DNA from: Phaffia rhodozyma
Lineage: Eukaryota; Basidiomycota; Tremellomycetes; Cystofilobasidiales; Mrakiaceae
NCBI GenBank assembly: GCA_014706385.1
Contig: JACGZH010000011.1
Span: 186,001-250,000, forward strand
DNA: 64,000 bases
Direction of reading: 5' to 3'
The notes under the pieces were generated by a model. It did no database searches and was not told the origin of the DNA. It was given only the letters and a program-made list of their open reading frames with translations. Shown here one piece after another: positions 1 through 10,920 of the stretch; positions within the stretch are counted from its first letter, which is position 1, and every line of letters starts with the position of its first letter. The translations under genes were made by a program, and so were the position numbers.

Positions 1-3000
1 AGAGGAGGAAACTTGGGTCGGAGCATAGGATGCAGGTATCTGTATTTGGAATTCATCAGCTGCTATTTGCTCCCTAAATTCGCTTCTTGGTTCCGCATTC
101 AAGGCAGACGAATGAGGCAAACTGGGATGTCCTTGTTGCCTTGAGGATCCATGTAAAGGCCGTCTGGAACTCTGCTCCTGTTTCTCAGAAACATGTCCGT
201 TGATAGCAAAAGATGATGCCAAAGGCGATTCGATTGAGGAAGAGGAATGTATGTGAGAGGTGGAAGGAGACTGATAGCCGACTGGTTGTTTGAACGATGA
301 AGGAGGTGACTGGTGATGGTAACGATCGCCATGGTATTGTTGATGAAGCGGATGCTGGTGCTGATGACTCTGAGGTGTGTGGTTCAAATGCAAAGGAGGC
401 TGAGGATAGGGTTGATACATTGTTTGCTGGTGAATGTTTATCGGTGAATGATGCTGAACGGGCGCCCGCTGATGACCATGACTGTTAGAGCTTGGATAAG
501 GCTGGACGGAATGGCCAGTCTGATCATATTGACCAGGAAGCGGATGCTCAGATGCTGGTGGACGGACAGGTGTTGCCAAATAAGAGGAAGGAGATAGGAT
601 GGAAGACGGGTGATCAATGTCGCTGTAACGATTGGTTTTGTAAGTTTGTGCAGGCCCGTGGCTAGTTATTTCGTTAGATCCTCTCGAAGCGTAAGTTGGC
701 TGATGTGTTTCGGGCTGAATTAATGACTGCTGATGGTGTTGCCTTTGTTGTTGATGATGAGGCAACTTATGAACGGACGGAGGACTCAAGAACGTCTGAA
801 GCAATGACATCTTGTCCTTTGATAGATTTTGAGCGGCCACGTTGATGTCCATACCGGCTGTTCGCATCATTGAGGGACTGTTTGTCGCCGACTCAAGTGG
901 AGCACCCCACTGCTCAGTAGACTTTTTGAACCGATCCTCTCCTAGCGTAACCCGAGGCGCACCGTCCGACGTAACTGCCGAGTCCGAGAATGATGTCGAT
1001 GTTGATGAGTAAGATGGCATTGACTGCAGAGGAGCCACCCCTGACGAAGTTGCTGATGGCTGAAAGGTAGTGTGCAGAGGCGGCTGGAAAACAGATCGAA
1101 ATGTATCTGACTGTGGCTGTTTGTGATTGATCAAAGGGGATGGGTGGGCTGGATTGAGCAGAGCAAGCAGAGATGGATTCGGGGCTCGATGTAGGCCATT
1201 CCATTGTTGTTGTCCAACAGAAGAGATATTCGATTGGAGTTGAGGTTGAACATGATACATAGAGGCAGAAGCGGCAGTGCCAGCGCTGGTCGTAGAATAT
1301 TCCAAGGAAGAAGTTGAGGACGAGGCCGAGGAATGAAGAGTTATAGAGGTTTCAAAATCGCCAGGCGCGGGGCTGGAAGCCAGACTACTGAGTTCTGATG
1401 ATGTTATTGAAGGATTGATATCTGAATTTGCCCGAGCTTGAGGATGGCTCAATGTGATGTTACCAAACAAATTATCCAGCATTGAAATGGTTTCCTTTCC
1501 TGCTTCCGGGATCTTCGGCTTGGAGTCGGCTATGAAAGTAGGCACAGGCGTGTTTGTTCCTTTCGTTCTCTCTCCATCGTCGAGTGTGGCTGACTCGGAT
1601 TCATGACTATCGAGAAATCGTTTGAAAAGCTCGTCCAATGCGCTAATCGAATCTGATTTACTAGACGTGCCAGGTATTTCGGCCTCAGGTACTACAGGTT
1701 CTATTAAATCGAGCGGGAACGTTATTTGCTCATGCGTCGTGGAAGACTCCATCACATGAGAAACCAAGGAGTCGCTAGAAAGAGGACATGCCGGGGGAAC
1801 TAATGGTGTGATATCGCCGTTCTTGAGCAGATTCCGTGGTTTGTTTTGCTTGATGAATTGTTGAAGGAACCTGGAACGAATTGAACCGAAAAAAAGATGT
1901 ACACTATCAGCATAATCAGGCCGTATATACCGACTAGGATTGGTTTTATAAGGGAACAAAAACGTACTGGACAAAAGGAAGAATCATGTAGAATTTAAAG
2001 TTGCCAACTTTACTTGAAATAGAAGAGCCCGAAGGCATATTCTTCCTTTTCCATCCAGGGAGGTGCTTCAGCTTGAACCATTGTATAGCCTTTTGAAACG
2101 AGAATTGAGAAGAGAAAAAGATGGAATGACAGCTGTCAACTGGTATGACCCTCATTCGATGACGCCGCTTGAAGAAGACAGAGAGCGACCTACACCGATC
2201 TCTTTTCGAGTCAATGTCTTAAACTGATAATCCTGAGATACGCCGGGCACGATGAATAAGGTGACGCGTTGACCTTGGATATTCGTTTCGAGAAAATTAT
2301 CTTTATTCAGTAAGCGGGTACAGTCATAACCAGTCTCTTCTAAAACCTGCCAACAAATTGGGTAAAAAAAGAGTTCAGAAAATCATGAACGTTAGGTATC
2401 ATTAAAGCGGAGTATCAGATAATCGAACCTCTCTAGCAGCACAAATATGTTTGGGCTCCTCCTGGTTTATCTTTCCTTTCGGAAAAGACCAGGTGTTTCC
2501 TTTCCATCCTTTCACTAACAAGCACTGTAAATATTGATCAACAAGGAGGAACACAAGAAAGGCTGAAGGTCAGTCGCCTACGGTTTGCTCCTAACGCCAC
2601 CTCCAACAGAAATGATTGTCTTCACATCTGTCTTGTACAAAGACACGTACCTTATCCCAAGTTTCATTTATTAAGATGGCTCCACAAACAGGAACTCTCA
2701 TCTTGTACCTCATGAACTCCAGAAACATGTGTTCGTGCTCATCGCTCCATTCACTCAACAGAGGACACACTTTGAAAAAGATTTCGGAAAACCGTTTGAG
2801 GGTATACGAAGGGAGTGACGGATTCAACTCTCGGTTAAAGTCCTCATAGAACCAAAAGGCTTGTTCGACTTGGAAGCATATACGAGGAATTGATGAGAGC
2901 TCAGATGGAGGAAGATTAAGAATAAATCGGCTGATATAATTTGAGGAGAGTTTGAACAATGAAGGAACGAGGCGGAAGTGGAAGAGGATCGATCATATAG

Positions 3001-3262
3001 AAGGCGCGTCACACAATCGGTGAATGAGTCAATTGATAGATTCAAGAAATTGATGCGTTAGCTTCCATTCTACTTATCCTCGTTAACACTAGTGCGTTTA
3101 TTCTCAAAAACACACAACATCTCTAAAAACGAACGTAGACACTTACGTCGATAGATCTTCTAGGATCTCCAATAGATCGGCCGTCTGGAAAGAAAACGCG
3201 GAGGTGGAGGACGAAGCAGAAGAAGGCCCAAGATCTGGCGGAATCGGGCTGATGACGGACAT
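1..3262 (-). CDS. DCP2: mRNA-decapping enzyme Dcp2 (C-terminus off left edge)
   Basis: Catalytic subunit of the cytoplasmic mRNA decapping complex, which removes the 5' cap before 5'-3' decay. Exons I joined: 3262-3147, 2930-2651, 2524-2429, 2346-2194, 2089-1968, 1870-<1; all phases agree. Exon 1 supplies EILEDLS and joins in frame to TRFILNLPPSELSSI and RICFQVEQAFWFYEDF, the Dcp2 N-terminal (box A) domain. The Nudix box is complete across exons 3-4: GKINQEEP followed by REVLEETGYD, with the REVxEExG catalytic glutamates. The box B region carries WFKLKHLPGW and KFYMILPFVQFLQQF. The long last exon is a Ser/Pro/Gln/His-rich tail with HHQQQRQHHQQ, typical of fungal Dcp2 and probably disordered. 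It stays open to base 1, so the stop codon lies outside the window. The donor after exon 3 (GTTCGA) is weak; the others are standard. Confidence 0.95.
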
Positions 3263-3724
3263 TGCTGGTCGGTCAGGAGAGCTTGAATAGAACCGAAGGG
3301 AGGGAGGAGATAGGAATAGGAGGTGAACAGGAAAGAGATGAGGTCAGTATGTGAACGTTGGGAGTCTTGGTGTACGAAAGGACAGAAACGGCAACAAGAC
3401 AATGAAATACAGAGTCTTTGGAACAGTGGTTACGATGATGACTATTGTAAATGTAACCATTACATGTGACTCAGACAAGATACATAACTTGGCAGAGGAT
3501 CAGCCAAGAATCTATAAGCTGTTGCTGAGAAACGGATGGATTTGCTTCAAGGTTGAACACAATGAGTGCAAAGGAGGACGATGACAGAACCGAACAGTAC
3601 ATTGATACAAGAACATATAGAGCAGGTGAACGGAATAGGAGTGAGATTGAAAAGTACATTGGGAAAGTATACAATATGATTCGTTCTTGATATATACATA
3701 GCTTTCGCAACAGATGTACATGAT
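3263..3724. other. Intergenic region, promoter side of DCP2
   Basis: 462 bases between the stop of the upstream dehydrogenase gene and the DCP2 start, both on the minus strand. It must hold the dehydrogenase 3' end and the DCP2 promoter. Open frames here are short and lack protein-like composition. I see no distinct regulatory site. Confidence 0.5.
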
Positions 3725-5371
3725 TTATGAGATGATGGTTCCTGTCGCACCGGTGGCAGCTCCGAACCATCGACCTAATTCCTCGTGCAGCTAGATGTGA
3801 GAAGAAATACCATGAAACGAAACGAGTGTTAGAACTTGACCTATAATATATAGAGTGGCTCAGATAATACTGACAGGATTCATGCTGGTTGCACCATACA
3901 ATGGAGCGACTTGACCGATGGGCCAGATGACGGTTCCTTCGTTGCAAAGTTGCGCCCGCCGAATTCGATGAGCAAGTCCATCAGGAGACGCAAATCCAAA
4001 GTCGGCTGTGTAATTTGTAGTGTGAAAATCTCAAAGTCAGTGGTAAATCGTTATAATATTCCTTCTCGGGGCTGTTGCACTTACGGAGGGTGCTTCCCCA
4101 CTTTCGAAGATTCTTGGTCACTAAACATCAGAAGAGGAGTTTGCAGTCCTCGCGCGGTTAGTTTGAAAATCTATAGTCACACAAATAGTTTATAACTCAC
4201 TGGGACTGTCGATGAATCCTGGACAGATGATGGTAACTCCTATGTTGTGAGGGACTGATAGAACCCTGAGGGATTGACCAAGATGGTATAGGTATGCTTT
4301 TGAAGCTCCATAGGCTGCGAATGTGCAAGGAGCATAAATTGAAGCTGATGAAGCAACGATGACTGAAGGTTCGAAGAGAGGGCCAGTCAGCAAAACAAAA
4401 TCAAAGTTGTGATAGCAGCTGTAGGCAAAGGTCGATTTACCGATGCTACCCTTCTTGTAAGGAATCATGGATTCCCAAGTCGCAAGAATCAGATTGACAC
4501 ATCCGCTGACAGACCGTTTCACATATATAATCAGTGGTTGTTGAATAGACAGTACCCTTGCATGACAAAATGAAATTACTTACGTCACGCTAAAAATCAC
4601 GAATGAGGCAAAAATAAAATCAGAACGTTAGGATCCCTCACGGTAGTTCAATCAATCAAACAGGGACTGCTAACTTAGTATCGGAAACTCTGCGAACGAA
4701 ATCCACACCCCAAGACCGGGTACCAGCCTCACTCCAGGCTTCCTCCATGTGTCCCGCAGTTCCGCTAACCTGAAGTAGCACATCGATTCCGCCTCTCCTG
4801 ACGGCGATTTCCTTGACCATCGCTTTGGTCTGTTCCTTGTCGAACGTCGTAAGATCATGTTTGATAATCTCGTATGTCGCTACCCGTGGAAGATTGTATG
4901 TGTCCGTCTTTTCTGGCTGGCGGAGCAGGAGCACAAGATGGTACGCGGAGGAATCGTACTGTTTAAGAAGAGACCCACCGATCTGACCTGATCCGCCGGT
5001 GATGAGGACAGTCTGAACTCTGTCGGGTGATGGTTTTGGGAGAGGAGTAAGTGACTTAAGAATAGAGAGCGGAAGCATGGCTAAAGTTGTCAACACCGAG
5101 ACCGATGACATTGACATTGTGGTCTAATCGGTTGTTTACAATAAGGAACAGAATCATCGTTACAACACACAAAAGACGTCAATCAGAAGAATAATAAGAC
5201 AGAAATAAACGAAAACAGAAAACTAACGAGGGAGAGCACAAGGTTCTCGAGCAGGTAAGGCAGTCGAGGAATCTGGCAGGGAAAGTAGTCTGCAGAGCGC
5301 TCGAACTTGGAAATTGAGTTGAGCATGATCGGCTCGCCTGTGACCTTTTTGTTTTCTTCGGATTGAGACAT
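3725..5371 (-). CDS. Short-chain dehydrogenase/reductase family protein, 8 exons
   Basis: NAD(P)-dependent oxidoreductase of the SDR superfamily, substrate unknown. Exons: 5371-5228, 5123-4675, 4589-4584, 4505-4441, 4362-4201, 4120-4085, 4005-3875, 3790-3725; total 915 nt, 304 aa, every junction in phase. Visible parts: a hydrophobic N-terminus (LENLVLSL, then LTTLAMLPLSILKSL) suggesting membrane association; a nucleotide-binding loop VLITGGSGQIGGSLL; TNVTGCVNLILATW at the usual helix 4 position; the catalytic segment ASSASIYAPC followed by AAYGASK (Ser and YxxxK); and VTIICPGFIDSPMT. The third exon is only six bases (CGTGAC). The Rossmann loop reads TGGSGQIG instead of the classical TGxxxGxG, resembling extended SDRs. 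Start chosen at 5371 because the upstream exon joins in frame through a good GTTAGT donor; a start at 5117 is possible. Membership of the SDR family is firm, the substrate is not. Confidence 0.85.
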
Positions 5372-5628
5372 TGTTTCTAAATGATTTCCTTTGACTTCAA
5401 ATAAAGGTGATAGATGGGATTTGAGACGAGGATATGAGAAACAAACATAGTAGAGTAGCACCAGGAAATGTCTGCTTCTTATAGGACGAACTCGATCAAA
5501 TCCGATTCGATCTATCCCCTCTTCTACCCGTATTCAAGTGGAGAGCTGAGAAATGTCAAAGGGTCGATGCGATGACCAGTTTTGCACAGCCCTGATCTCT
5601 ACGTCATCAATTCTGGGCCGTAGACGAT

Positions 5629-5645
5629 GATCACGTGTTGTGATC
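5629..5645. promoter_or_regulatory. Inverted repeat with CACGTG E-box upstream of SDR gene
   Basis: GATCAC and GTGATC arms separated by five bases, with CACGTG at 5632-5637, about 260 bases upstream of the dehydrogenase ATG. CACGTG is a common bHLH-factor site in fungi. Function here is inferred only. Confidence 0.3.
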
Positions 5646-6404
5646 AACTGCATGTTCCAAACGTCATTTGATTGTTCTTGCTGAAGGGAAGTGGGAAAAC
5701 TATCTGTTGCAACGGGCTTGCGGATGAGTCTGCTATTCATGCTCAAGAAGCTCAATCATATTTGAGTAGTAATCCTATAGGTTTATCCATAATATAATTC
5801 TCTATCTGATGGGCTGTGGTATTCTGTTGCAAGGTACGACACATGTGTAGGTGTAGTGGCTTCTGTGTTTTCAATATGAGAGAACAATAGCAGGGAGCGG
5901 AGCAAGATGCGGAATGTCACCGGTAAAGAGGCAATGTATCATGTCAGCAACTTCGTACCAAACACTCACGTAACTGAAAGTCGATTTGGGTTTGAACGAT
6001 CTTTGAAGTGCAAACATTAGTCAAAATTAAATGCTATTTATATTTATCAAGTTCTCTACATGTCTGAATTCACCAGTGTATCTGCTATAGATGGAGAGCA
6101 AAAGCATAATACATCTGGGTTTATAGCTTGCTTTGATCGGAATAGAAATGATGAAGAAAGGACGTAGCATGGAAGATGATGTACGTAAACAAGAAGTCAA
6201 AGTAAGCCATTGTGAGGTATGCAATCTCATCTGAGATAAGATAAACATGTCATCACAAAAGAAGTTCACTGGAAATTCAAAATATCTGTCCTCTTTCCAT
6301 CATTTCTCCGTTCAGAGAGTGGTTCTTCGAACGATCGCTTACAAAAGTAGAAGTTAAGTGTATATGGTCTTTGTTCGATACTACTTCGTCTGATCTTCTC
6401 TTTG

Positions 6405-6623
6405 TCATAGTAAGTATCCTAAAAAAAAGCCATCTATGTGCCATTCATCCAAACCGCTTTGATTGTATCTTGTCCAACCTGATGGCATCTGTTCCATCAG
6501 CTCCTCTATTGAACCATGCCGTTCGTTGCTCAGTTCGTTGATTTTAACTCCAATGAAAGTTCTTCCTGCCTCTTTGATTTGACTTAAGAGGGTCTTTTCA
6601 TACCTATTCTGGCCTTGGTTCAT
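6405..6623 (-). CDS. Possible orphan small ORF, 72 codons
   Basis: Begins with ATG (MNQGQNRYEK) and ends LGYLL. The composition is charged and varied (KEAGRTFIGVKINELSNE; EELMEQMPSGW), unlike the Phe/Ser-rich shadow frames around it. A TTTTTTTAG near its end could be a splice acceptor, so it could be an exon of a larger unrecognised gene, a degraded remnant, or chance. No domain recognised and no homologue known to me. Confidence 0.2.
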   Translation of the reverse strand: MNQGQNRYEKTLLSQIKEAGRTFIGVKINELSNERHGSIEELMEQMPSGWTRYNQSGLDEWHIDGFFLGYLL

Positions 6624-7116
6624 TTGATTTTACTGGCTCTCCTAACCAACACGTTCGTATTCTTCTACCACTCACAAATCATTCTTTCCAGCTCCCATCA
6701 TTCCCTCAAAACGTACAATTGACCAACGTCCTTGAACACGTTTCTCCCTCGTTGAGCTCCACGTTTCTACTCTTGTCAAATCTCATCTTGTTCTTCTGTA
6801 TCTCCTGGTTTCTCGTGATATCTACAGCTAAGTCTACTTCTCTTTTGCATAGCTTCCAATTCTCCTATATGTCCAATCAATCTTTGTTATCTCAACCTAG
6901 TTCTTTTTATCCCTCGAGGGTCTCTTACACTTTTGATAGAACTGATTCTCGAACCATGTAGTATTCATATTTACCTTGCGATGAGGTTGTTGACCATATA
7001 TTGTTATTTGCGCCTAGAAACATAAAACTATTGAAAAGTAGGGCACATAACATTTTGAGTAGTTTTTATTGCTTTGTCTCTGGGATATCCAATCGATCGA
7101 TCCATCCATCTACTTT

Positions 7117-8305
7117 TCAAACTGCCGCTTTTCTTGCTATCTTGGCTGCCTCCCGCTTCTTCTTGAGAGCGGCGTGTCGGGCCTTCAGACTTGCCACTCG
7201 GTCAAACGCGTCATCTCTGGAAAAACCAAGACATAATGATATATATTTTTAGCATCCTGATTAGTATGAATAGGGCTTGAAAATAATCAAAAATTTCAGC
7301 AAGCTGGAAGGTTGTCTTACTGTGCTCGCTCCTCTTCCTCAAGTCTGGATTAAAGAATCGATGGATAAAGAGTAAATAATGCATGGGCTTAGGACACAAA
7401 AGAACGCATATCGGAGCGATAATTGTGGATCTTGAGAAAGTTAAAGGACGCACCTAAGTAAAATCTCTTCCTTCTCTTCTTGCTCCTTTCTCCTCCTGAT
7501 AGCTCCTGCGTCTTCTACTACCTCCTCCTCTACTGTCTCCTCAATCCTGACTGGCTCTGCCTCATACGTAGTCTTCACCATACCATTGTCTGTTGTCTCT
7601 TCTGTATCCTTCTTATTTACAGCAGCAGTAGTTGCAGGAACTGAAGATATTGAAGCTAAAAAATCGTCCAGCTCGGCATCTACACTAGAAGGAGCCGCAG
7701 AAGCTGTGACGACGGGAGCGGAGGTGGGATCTTCGGAGGAGACTTCTTCCGGAGGAGGCGTAACTTCCAATTTAGGTGCCTTGGACGGATCAGCGAAGAA
7801 CCCAGGGGGTAGCACAGAGGTGGAGGATGCTGTCGAGCTTGATTCGGGTGGTGTTAGAAGTTTAGATTGGGTAGACTCTGTCTTGCGTTTCTTCTCTGAC
7901 GACTGTACTACTGTCGCGGTCGCTGCTGGCCGTTTCTTCTCTAAACGCTTTCTTTCATCTTCTTTCTGTCGAGCGACAGATGTCCGATGTTGTTTGGAAG
8001 CAATATGTCCAGCCCACTGAGTGACTGCCATGTTACAAAAAATGTATGTATAGATCAAAGTATTAGACAGGCGTTTCACGAACAGAGAATACGACCAGAT
8101 GACGATACCTTTCATTGCACAAAGTATACATCGAATCTCGCCGGCTGCATTATATGACTTGATGTTGAGAGAGCATACAAGGTTTATTAGCATACCAAGC
8201 CAACGCAATAAACACTGAACCACGAGTACGCACAGCGTTTGGATCAGTCACCCTCGGAGCGGTGGAAGCTTTCTTAGCTCGGAGAAGAGATCTCGCGTCG
8301 GACAT
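7117..8305 (-). CDS. ZNF830/CCDC16-like zinc-finger protein
   Basis: Nuclear protein with one matrin-type C2H2 finger; metazoan ZNF830 is spliceosome-associated and needed for genome stability. The start ATG at 8305 gives MSDARSLLRAKK. An early exon supplies AAGEIRCILCAMK and joins, through an acceptor that overlaps a misleading ATG near 8029, to VTQWAGHIASKQHR, so the finger reads CxxC ... HxxxxxH. A basic stretch follows (RKRLEKKRPAATAT), then a Pro/Ser/Glu-rich middle and an acidic coiled-coil segment IRRRKEQEEKEEILL. The last exons give EEERAQDDAFDRVASLK and an Ala/Lys-rich tail ending ARKAAV before TGA at 7117. This layout matches ZNF830. The donor of the first intron is uncertain (GTGTTT is my choice). 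It is divergent from the Ras-like gene across about 290 bases. Confidence 0.8.
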
Positions 8306-8595
8306 TATAAGATATCAGAGTCTTGATGACAAGAGGCGACAGTTTTGGTTGTGTGAGATCTGAATGATAGAAGTTCAATGATTCGCTGGTGATCAAATAG
8401 ATGAATGGATCGACGAATGGGTGAAAGGATTGAACATAAACAGAAACGAATGTGTTCATAACCTTTTAATTCTCTAGAACTGTGCGAGGTCACAGCTAAT
8501 TGATAGACTTCCTTTCCAATCGTCATTCATCATCCCATTTTCTTCTCGTACTCTTCATCATTTGAGTCTAGTCTCAGAGAAAACAAAGTCTTACG
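8306..8595. promoter_or_regulatory. Divergent promoter, ZNF830-like / Ras-like genes
   Basis: 290 bases between two start codons on opposite strands, so both promoters and 5' UTRs must lie here or overlap the genes. The right half is pyrimidine-rich on the plus strand (CATTTTCTTCTCGTACTC), as often seen near fungal transcription starts. No TATA box is evident. Confidence 0.5.
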
Positions 8596-10133
8596 ATGAA
8601 CACAAAACTAACAGGGAGTAACAAATCTAAATGTGAGTGGCGTTTCATATTGTGTTTCCTGACCAGAAACCTATCTTCATGGCCCTTCATCTCTTTGGAA
8701 GAGCCCTTAGATGTACATGTTTTCAAACGATACCAGTTTATCTCCATGATTTTTCAATCAAAGATTTTTCTTCAGAAGGTTCCTTTCATCCTTCATTCGA
8801 TACAGAGATATCACTTGTGAGAGATTTCTGAAGCAGATGGCTATGAGCAGACAGAGCTCTATCGGAGATGTCCCGATTGCAACGTATTTCCATGATTTTC
8901 TTCTCAATACATCCATTCTTCAGTTTTCGACAACCAACGAAGCGAAGATGGACTCCGATCAATCTCAAATTAACATTGATTTGTGACTACCATACGCTTG
9001 TCTCTGTTCCTTCGTCTCCAGGCTTCCATCGGATAACGATGCTGGGTGATGGTGGTGTAGGCAAGACCGCATTAGCAGTCCAATTTACCAGTGCCGAATT
9101 CGTACAAGTCCGTTCTTTTCAGCTTTGTATAGATTTATCTATCAATTGAGGCGTTGACCTTTTCATCAACTTGGTTCTCTCAGGATTATGATCCAGTACG
9201 ATATCTTATCCCAGCGACCTGTGTTGTAGCATGCGCTTTTCTGATGCCAGCCATCGAATGTGTCTTTGGTAAAACAACCTAATAGACTATTGAAGACTCG
9301 TACCGCAAAAACCTCGTAATTGAAGGAGAGCAACACGTTATAGAAATTTTCGACACCGCAGGACAAGGTCTGTCTTCCTCTGTCTCCTTTCTGTTTTGCT
9401 TTTTGAGCTGTTCAAAACGAACACAATAATTTCGTCCTAAACATGTGTTCGATTTGATATCTCTGGGTCGTGTGGCTCAGAGGAGTACAGCGCTCTTCGT
9501 TCTCAGTGGATCAAAGAGGGTGAAGCTGTGATATTGGTCTACTCGATAGCATCTGCAATCTGTAGGTCTCGACTAAATTGAATTTCAATGCCGGATTTAT
9601 TGGATTGTTTCTGACGGTCTCATCATCATTAAACGATGGAAACTGGACACACCTTGAAGCGTTCAATCGGATACCCGAATTTTTTCAATCGGTGGTTGAC
9701 TTGAAACGTCAGATAGGAGAGAACAGCCCGCCAATGATTCTTATTGGAAACAAATGTGACCGAGGGTCTGACGGCAGAGAAGTCTCATTTGCAAATGGGG
9801 TAGAAATGGCTGAGTTACTAGGGATCGAAGATTTCTACGAGGTTCGTTTTTGACTTTTCCCTGTATAGCTTTGAACTAAGTAGAAAGTTGGACAACAAGG
9901 CATCTTTAATTTGACATCGGGAAATCAAATCTGATTAGCTCTCGGCCATGACCCGAACGGACATAGAGGAGAGCTTCCAGAAGCTTATCGCCAAACTCAT
10001 GGATCTCAAGACAGGAGTTTCAGGTGAACAGACCAGCGCTGCATTGCACGAGGTAGGGACTAACGAGTTGGGTGGTATGTCTACTGGTTCAATGAGAAAA
10101 CCACGTAAGATGAAGAGTTGTGTAGTCATGTGA
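8596..10133 (+). CDS. Ras-family small GTPase with CAAX box, 7 exons
   Basis: Membrane-anchored GTP-binding switch. Exons: 8596-8632, 9022-9107, 9184-9195, 9286-9367, 9481-9561, 9660-9841, 9939-10133; 675 nt, 224 aa, all phases agree. Motifs: P-loop GDGGVGKTAL (residues 21-30; Thr where Ras has Ser), switch I DYDPTIEDSY (42-51), switch II DTAGQEEYSALR with the catalytic Gln, NKCD for guanine specificity, and SAM in place of the usual SAK. It ends SCVVM, a CAAX box predicted to be farnesylated (terminal Met), behind a basic stretch RKPRKMK. The DYDP part of switch I is its own 12-nt exon. The switch regions place it in the Ras/Rap/Rsr1 branch, but the N-terminal extension and the helical region differ from canonical Ras1, so I do not name it. 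The start at 8596 is supported by a GTGAGT donor that restores frame at the P-loop exon. Confidence 0.9.
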
Positions 10134-10920
10134 AGGAAGAGGTTGTAGAGTAGGTTGAACTTTTAATCTTGTCTTTCTCTTGAATCCCATACTCTCTATC
10201 CCTTCGCACTATCCTTTCTTTCAGTCGGCCTCCTACTTTTCCACTTTTTATTTTGTACATGACGCCTGATAATGACCTGACTGAATTCTCACCCTATGAC
10301 CTATCTTCCATTCTATTTCATTGTATCACTCTCGTCTGGTTACAGTCTTTGAGGCTTTCCCGACACTTGTCGCAAGTCCTTAGCATGGTATCAATAAATC
10401 AATGATTTGTTATGATTTCTTCGTGTCAAAAAGGATGTTGAGTTTCACTCTCTGTTTCTTAGCCTCTTTGTCTGTTTGTCTGCTCATGTCCCTCTCAGAA
10501 TAGTGTCTTTAATACCCAATATTTTCTGTGCTTGTCCTCAGACTAGGCGGAACAGAGATGTCCATGCGTCCCGCAACATCACGCAACTGGGTCTTTACGA
10601 GGAGGAAAAGCCCATAATATCAGAGAGTATGACAAATGACCTTACAAAGAAGAAGCAAAAGAAAGGAAAAAGGAAGACTCGAATGAGAATAAGATTTTCC
10701 ATCGGACAAGATCAAACAGGTAAGAGTACAAATAATGTCATATGTCAGAAGAAAAATACAACCATCACCTGATACGTTATACAGAAGGTGAAACTGAGAA
10801 AAGACTGAAAGGATGATTTATTCGAAGATTATATATGTACGAAATCTAGTGAGTGAATCGACTACAAAGATGAAAAGAAAAGGAAAGAAGCAAAAGAAGG
10901 AAAAAACGAGAGCTCCGATA
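10134..10920. other. Intergenic region between convergent genes
   Basis: 787 bases between the Ras-like stop and the end of the unrecognised gene on the other strand. It should contain both 3' UTRs. Short open frames (for example 10476-10772) are Lys/Arg-rich by base composition and show no conserved motif. No terminator hairpin or RNA gene recognised. Confidence 0.5.

Larger units (their letters stand above)
5372..7116. other. Long AT-rich intergenic region without a recognised gene
   Basis: About 1.7 kb between the start of the dehydrogenase gene and the end of the ZNF830-like gene, both minus strand. The part next to 5371 should be the dehydrogenase promoter. It contains GATCAC-gtgtt-GTGATC (5629-5645), an inverted repeat holding a CACGTG E-box. 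The only protein-like frame is a 72-codon minus-strand ORF at 6405-6623, listed separately. No tRNA-like box B, transposon ends or long repeats were seen. Confidence 0.5.

Noticed and set aside
7586..8020. 144-codon plus-strand frame opposite the ZNF830-like gene
   Set aside because: Low-complexity shadow of the Ser/Pro/Glu-rich exon; no motif of its own.
8029..8223. ATG at 8029 (MAVTQWAGH) as the start of the ZNF830-like protein
   Set aside because: It would cut off the CxxC half of the zinc finger; the GCAG just after it is a splice acceptor joining ILCAMK to VTQWAGH.
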